A stretch of 64,000 nt of DNA, taken from assembly GCA_963691885.1 (NCBI GenBank), contig OY829843.1, positions 1,240,001 to 1,304,000 of the forward strand, read 5' to 3'. This document shows, one piece after another, positions 60,559-64,000 of the stretch (its first letter is position 1; every line of letters starts with the position of its first letter). A program made the translations under genes and the position numbers. This DNA comes from G963691885 sp963691885 (lineage in GTDB: Bacteria; Pseudomonadota; Alphaproteobacteria; UBA8366; Aestuariispiraceae). The notes below the pieces were generated by a model that saw nothing but the letters and a program-made list of their open reading frames with translations, searched no databases and was not told the DNA's origin.

Positions 60559-62688
60559 ATGCTACTTGGTATCATCAGCAATATCGGTGTACTTGCCGCC
60601 GCGGCGGTAACGATGCTGATCCTCAGTTCTCGCTTCAAGATTTCAACCGATCAGATGCAATGGCATGTTGTTCTGGGCCTGGTTTTCGGGGTGATTTGCC
60701 TCATCGTTGTGAAAATTCCCATCGCAACACCCCTTGGCGCAACCTTTGACAGCCGGGGTGGCCCGGTTGTCCTGGCAGGCGTCTTTGGCGGCCCGGTTGC
60801 CGCCCTGATTACAGCCACAATGGGCGCTGTCGCCCGTTATGAGGTCGGTGGCCCTGCCGTTTGGGGTGGGGTGGTCAGCTTCTACGTCTATGCCGGGGTT
60901 GGTTTGCTTGCCCGGATGTACTTTCGTAAACAGGGGACGACCATTCCGAAGATCGACAAACTGATACTCCTCAGCATTGTTGCATCTGTTCTCGTCACGC
61001 CCTGCTTCTTTATTGCCATGCCTTTTGAAACAGCCGTGACAATCATCCAGAATTTCTGGCTGTTCATGTTGATTGGCAATGTCTTTGGCATTCTGGTGAT
61101 GGGACTGATCTATGGCGAAATGATGATGATCGCCGAACAGAGGACAGCCCTGGCAGCCGCCAATGAAAAGGCGAAGGAAAGCATGGCCGCAAAAGACCGC
61201 TTTATGTCTGCCGTCAGCCACGACCTTCGAACGCCGCTCAACGCGATCATCGGAACGATACAGCTGCTCGGGCATGAACGGCTTTCGGACAATGGAAAGC
61301 GCAACCTCATCGTTGCCGAAAAATCGAGCCATTTTCTCGTGGATCTGGTGGATCAAATTATCAGCTATGCAAAGAAAAGCGCGGACCACACCAAAGTCAG
61401 CACCGATTTTTCGGTTCATCAAATGCTCGATGGAATGAAATCGATCTTTTCACCGATTGCAGACAACCATGATGTCAGTTTGGAAACGGATATTACCTTA
61501 CCAGAGACCAGCTTCTTCAAAGGCGATCCAGAGAGACTGCGCCAGGTCCTGTTCAACGTGGTCGGCAATGCGGTGAAATTTTCACCCGGGGGGACGGTCA
61601 AGATCGAAGCCCATGCCGATCAAGACAATGCGGGAATCATCACATTTTCCGTTTCCGATACTGGTCCCGGAATTCCCAAAGAAGATCAGAACCGGATTTT
61701 TGAACCATTTGTCCGGTTAAACGGCATTGAAGGCCCGGAAGGCAGCGGTCTTGGCCTTTCGATCACGACCGACCTTCTGAACGAATTAAACACGACGCTG
61801 GAACTGGATTCTGTCGAAGGACTGGGGTCGCGTTTTTTCTTTTCAATTGAAATGGAAGAAGTGCCCGGCGCCCTCGTCCCATCCGTCTCAATGGATCCCG
61901 AAGAAATTGCAGCAGAGCCCCGTTCAAAGACAGGTCTGAAACTGCTGGCGGTCGATGACAATGAAATTAACCGGGAATTGTTGCAGCAGGGGTTAAGGAA
62001 CTTTGGGCACGTGGTCGACCTTGCAGAGTCAGGTAAACAGGCCATCGAACTTCTGAGCCAGTCCCCAGACGCGTATGCCGCTGTCTTGATGGATATTCAA
62101 ATGCCGGAGATGAACGGCGATGACGCCAGCCGCATCATCCGTGAGACGATTGCAGATGTCGATGCCTTGCCAATAATCGCCGTTACAGCGAACGCCTTTG
62201 CAGAGCAGAAGCAGCAGTATCTGGATGCCGGGATGAACACGGTTGTGACCAAACCCGTCGATTTTGACCGTTTGAATAAATTGCTATTCACCATCTGTTT
62301 GGGTGATGAGAAACTGATTGCCGCAGAAGACGGGGCTCCGTCTGCGGCAGCCGGAACCATTCTGATAAATTCAGAACGGCTCACCGAGGTCGCCGCACTG
62401 ATGAAATCGACCGATATTGAAGAGATTATCAGAAACGTGATGAGCCGCTTTGAATCCGCCATGGGTGATCTTGAAGGCACGACCCTTTCCCCAAAATTAA
62501 AGGCCGAGATTTGCCATGAATTGAAAGGTCTTTCGGCAAATTTTGGCTTCGTAAACCTCTCCGAAGCATCAGCCTCTCTCGAAGACACGTTGAAGGCCGG
62601 GCGCCCTGCAACTGTTGCTATGCAGGAGTTGCGCAACGTATTAGAGTCAAGCCGCAGGCACGCTAAAAAACTGAAACCTGCTGTCTGA
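60559..62688 (+). CDS. hybrid histidine kinase with LytS-like membrane domain, receiver and HPt
   Basis: A 709-residue phosphorelay protein. Residues 1-190 are a 5TM-5TMR_LYT-type membrane sensor (GATFDSRGGPVVLAGVFGGP). His221 in AVSHDLRTPLNAI begins the kinase core, with NVVGNAVKF, VSDTGPGIP and GSGLGLSITTDLL of the ATPase. A receiver follows (LLAVDDNEINRELL, Asp512 in LMDIQMPEMNG), then an HPt-like end with His653 in CHELKGLSANFGF. The complete intramolecular relay suggests a separate response regulator elsewhere. LytS-type sensors respond to membrane state or small metabolites. Confidence 0.92.
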   Translation: MLLGIISNIGVLAAAAVTMLILSSRFKISTDQMQWHVVLGLVFGVICLIVVKIPIATPLGATFDSRGGPVVLAGVFGGPVAALITATMGAVARYEVGGPAVWGGVVSFYVYAGVGLLARMYFRKQGTTIPKIDKLILLSIVASVLVTPCFFIAMPFETAVTIIQNFWLFMLIGNVFGILVMGLIYGEMMMIAEQRTALAAANEKAKESMAAKDRFMSAVSHDLRTPLNAIIGTIQLLGHERLSDNGKRNLIVAEKSSHFLVDLVDQIISYAKKSADHTKVSTDFSVHQMLDGMKSIFSPIADNHDVSLETDITLPETSFFKGDPERLRQVLFNVVGNAVKFSPGGTVKIEAHADQDNAGIITFSVSDTGPGIPKEDQNRIFEPFVRLNGIEGPEGSGLGLSITTDLLNELNTTLELDSVEGLGSRFFFSIEMEEVPGALVPSVSMDPEEIAAEPRSKTGLKLLAVDDNEINRELLQQGLRNFGHVVDLAESGKQAIELLSQSPDAYAAVLMDIQMPEMNGDDASRIIRETIADVDALPIIAVTANAFAEQKQQYLDAGMNTVVTKPVDFDRLNKLLFTICLGDEKLIAAEDGAPSAAAGTILINSERLTEVAALMKSTDIEEIIRNVMSRFESAMGDLEGTTLSPKLKAEICHELKGLSANFGFVNLSEASASLEDTLKAGRPATVAMQELRNVLESSRRHAKKLKPAV

Positions 62689-62715
62689 CGCTCTACCAAC
62701 GGCCGGGATCAAGCG

Positions 62716-63570
62716 ATGTTGACACACCATCAGATTCAACAATACCAAAAGGATGGATTTTTAGTTGTTGAAGACGCCATTCCACCGAATCTTCTGGATG
62801 CCTTGCAAACGGACTTCGCCGCATGGGTTGAAGAAAGTCGGTCCCACACCGCCCCATTTGGAAAGACAATCAACGACAAACCGCGCTTTGATCTTGCGGC
62901 GGGACACAGCCCGGAAACGCCCTGCCTGCGCCGCGTAAACGCCCCTGTAGAAGTTTCCGATGCGTGTCACGACGCTGCCTTGCGCAGCCCGGTGACCGAG
63001 ATAGTAACGGATTTGATCGGTCCGGATGTGAAATTCCACCACAGCAAGATCAATTCGAAACAACCCGGCAGTGACACCGTGGTTAAATGGCATCAGGATT
63101 TTCCGTTTACACCGCACAGCAATGATGACGTTGTTACGGCATTGATGATGATAGACACGGTAACGGCGGATAACGGGGCCCTCGAAGTTGTTCCTGGATC
63201 ACACAAAGGCCCAATACACGGGTTGTGGCATGGCGGTCGATTTACAGGGTCGATTGATGAGGAAGAAGCCATAACCAGTCAGAAAAAGGCTGTCCCCTGT
63301 ACTGGTCCTGCAGGATCGGTTTGCTTCATGCATACACGCCTTTTGCATGGCTCTGCCGCCAATCTGACCCAAACACCGCGCACGCTTCTGATCGCGGTTT
63401 ACAGCGCCGACGACGCGATCGCCCTGTCACCCAATCCAATGCCCAATCGATTTGAGGGACAGTTGGTGTCGGGCAAAAGAAGCGGTAAAATTCGGTCAAT
63501 GGATTTTGAGGTCGCCCTCCCCGAACTGCCGTCCAATGCGTCGTTCTTTGAGCAGCAGGAAAAGAACTGA
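62716..63570 (+). CDS. phytanoyl-CoA dioxygenase (PhyH) family protein
   Basis: A 284-residue Fe(II)/2-oxoglutarate oxygenase. YQKDGFLVVEDAIPPNLLDA is the typical PhyH opening; the iron ligands are H and D in KWHQDFPFTPH and H in TRLLHGSAAN; Arg in TPRTLLIAVYSADD binds 2-oxoglutarate. GALEVVPGSHKGPI is the conserved middle motif. It is intact and of normal length. Bacterial members hydroxylate small metabolites (ectoine, lipids, phosphonates); the substrate is unknown. It lies 27 bp after the hybrid kinase gene. Confidence 0.9.
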   Translation: MLTHHQIQQYQKDGFLVVEDAIPPNLLDALQTDFAAWVEESRSHTAPFGKTINDKPRFDLAAGHSPETPCLRRVNAPVEVSDACHDAALRSPVTEIVTDLIGPDVKFHHSKINSKQPGSDTVVKWHQDFPFTPHSNDDVVTALMMIDTVTADNGALEVVPGSHKGPIHGLWHGGRFTGSIDEEEAITSQKKAVPCTGPAGSVCFMHTRLLHGSAANLTQTPRTLLIAVYSADDAIALSPNPMPNRFEGQLVSGKRSGKIRSMDFEVALPELPSNASFFEQQEKN

Positions 63571-63585
63571 CCTCGTTGGTTTCTC

Positions 63586-64000
63586 CTATTCGGCTGTTGC
63601 CTGACTGGCCATAGACGCAGAGCGCACGAGGCGAATGACAAAAGTGCAGCCACCGCTGCTGTCCGGCATAAGCGTCAGATCACCACCCATACTGTCCATG
63701 ATCTGACGGCATATGGGAAGGCCGAGGCCCGAGCCGCTCTTCTGTTGCGTGCTTTCACTCCACCCTCTTGAGAATTTCGAGAAGACAGCTTCCCGCTGAT
63801 CTGCCGGGATTCCCGGTCCATTGTCTCTGATATGTATTTCCAGATAACCGGTATCGTTTGCCGGCCCGATTTCGACCCAGACTTTCGGGCTCTCGGACGT
63901 GTTGAACTTGATAGCGTTGGAAAGAAGATTGACGAATACCTGTGTCATGCGATCTTCGTCGACATCAACCATCGGTGCGCCTGAACCCAAACGGTCAATC
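63586..64000 (-). CDS. sensor histidine kinase, C-terminal part
   Basis: The window ends inside this gene; the last 138 residues are visible. They form the HATPase_c domain of a kinase: MTQVFVNLLSNAIKFN (N box), HIRDNGPGIPADQREAVFSK (G1 and F box) and KSGSGLGLPICRQIMDSMGG (G2). Sensor and dimerisation domains lie beyond the right edge. It is convergent with the PhyH gene (15-bp gap). Confidence 0.9.
   Translation of the reverse strand, partial: IDRLGSGAPMVDVDEDRMTQVFVNLLSNAIKFNTSESPKVWVEIGPANDTGYLEIHIRDNGPGIPADQREAVFSKFSRGWSESTQQKSGSGLGLPICRQIMDSMGGDLTLMPDSSGGCTFVIRLVRSASMASQATAE

Overview
The window looks like a chromosome segment of an alphaproteobacterium, probably a marine Rhodospirillales-type organism; I cannot name the genus. 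The evidence is the housekeeping block rpmH-rnpA-yidC-engB-argB, dapD-dapE, an FNR/FnrL-type regulator, an EipB (DUF1849) protein, a DUF2336 protein and two sensor kinases. The left 28 kb is mobile DNA and the right 33 kb is ordinary chromosome, joined at a tRNA-Arg gene.

Positions 1-16,854 hold part of a prophage read almost entirely leftward. In genome order they encode a ClpP-type head protease (cut by the window edge), portal, gpW-like connector, large and small terminase, a phage membrane protein and a beta-class DNA methylase. These are followed by a replication and recombination block: RuvC-like nuclease, toprim/RecA-like primase-helicase, Cas4-like nuclease, DUF6511 protein, DEAD/DEAH helicase, Sak4-like ATPase and an AlpA-like activator. 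One small rightward gene (4482) is an ArfA-type ribosome-rescue factor with a transcription terminator inside its reading frame. A GGGAA-rich, dyad-containing gap at 7898-8319 is a candidate replication origin.

At 16,959 the direction flips. A LexA/CI-like S24 repressor is followed, with overlapping or abutting frames, by a small membrane protein, a secreted thermonuclease, a methyltransferase-HNH nuclease fusion, an ADP-ribosylglycohydrolase and a divergent ADP-ribosylglycohydrolase-like protein. This looks like a lysogenic-state cargo operon and is the best candidate for an undescribed system in the window. Next come a serine-recombinase cassette (DUF2924, recombinase, HTH partner), an OB-fold DUF3127 protein with an SSB-like tail, a GmrSD-type (DUF262/DUF1524) restriction protein and an IS481-family element.

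Positions 28,589-31,018 are a small decayed integrative element. A 52-bp copy of the 3' part of the tRNA-Arg gene marks its left end and the intact tRNA-Arg(ACG) its right end. Inside are a truncated tyrosine integrase, a 22-bp direct repeat near each end, the tail of a VPLPA-CTERM protein and a lipoprotein gene.

Positions 31,046-64,000 are chromosomal. They contain a lipoprotein, a DUF4864 protein, gpt, and a dipeptide-type ABC transporter (two permeases and a binding protein, no ATPase) next to a P1-family aminopeptidase. They also contain an FNR-type regulator with an FNR box in front of a divergent gene, a sensor kinase, a TVP38/TMEM64 protein, an SDR/MarR pair sharing a palindromic operator, the rpmH-argB block, DUF2336 and GGDEF proteins, and a HAD nucleotidase-dapD-dapE group. 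The window ends with an M17 aminopeptidase, EipB, a fused HyuA/HyuB protein, a hybrid histidine kinase, a PhyH-type dioxygenase and the C-terminal part of another kinase.
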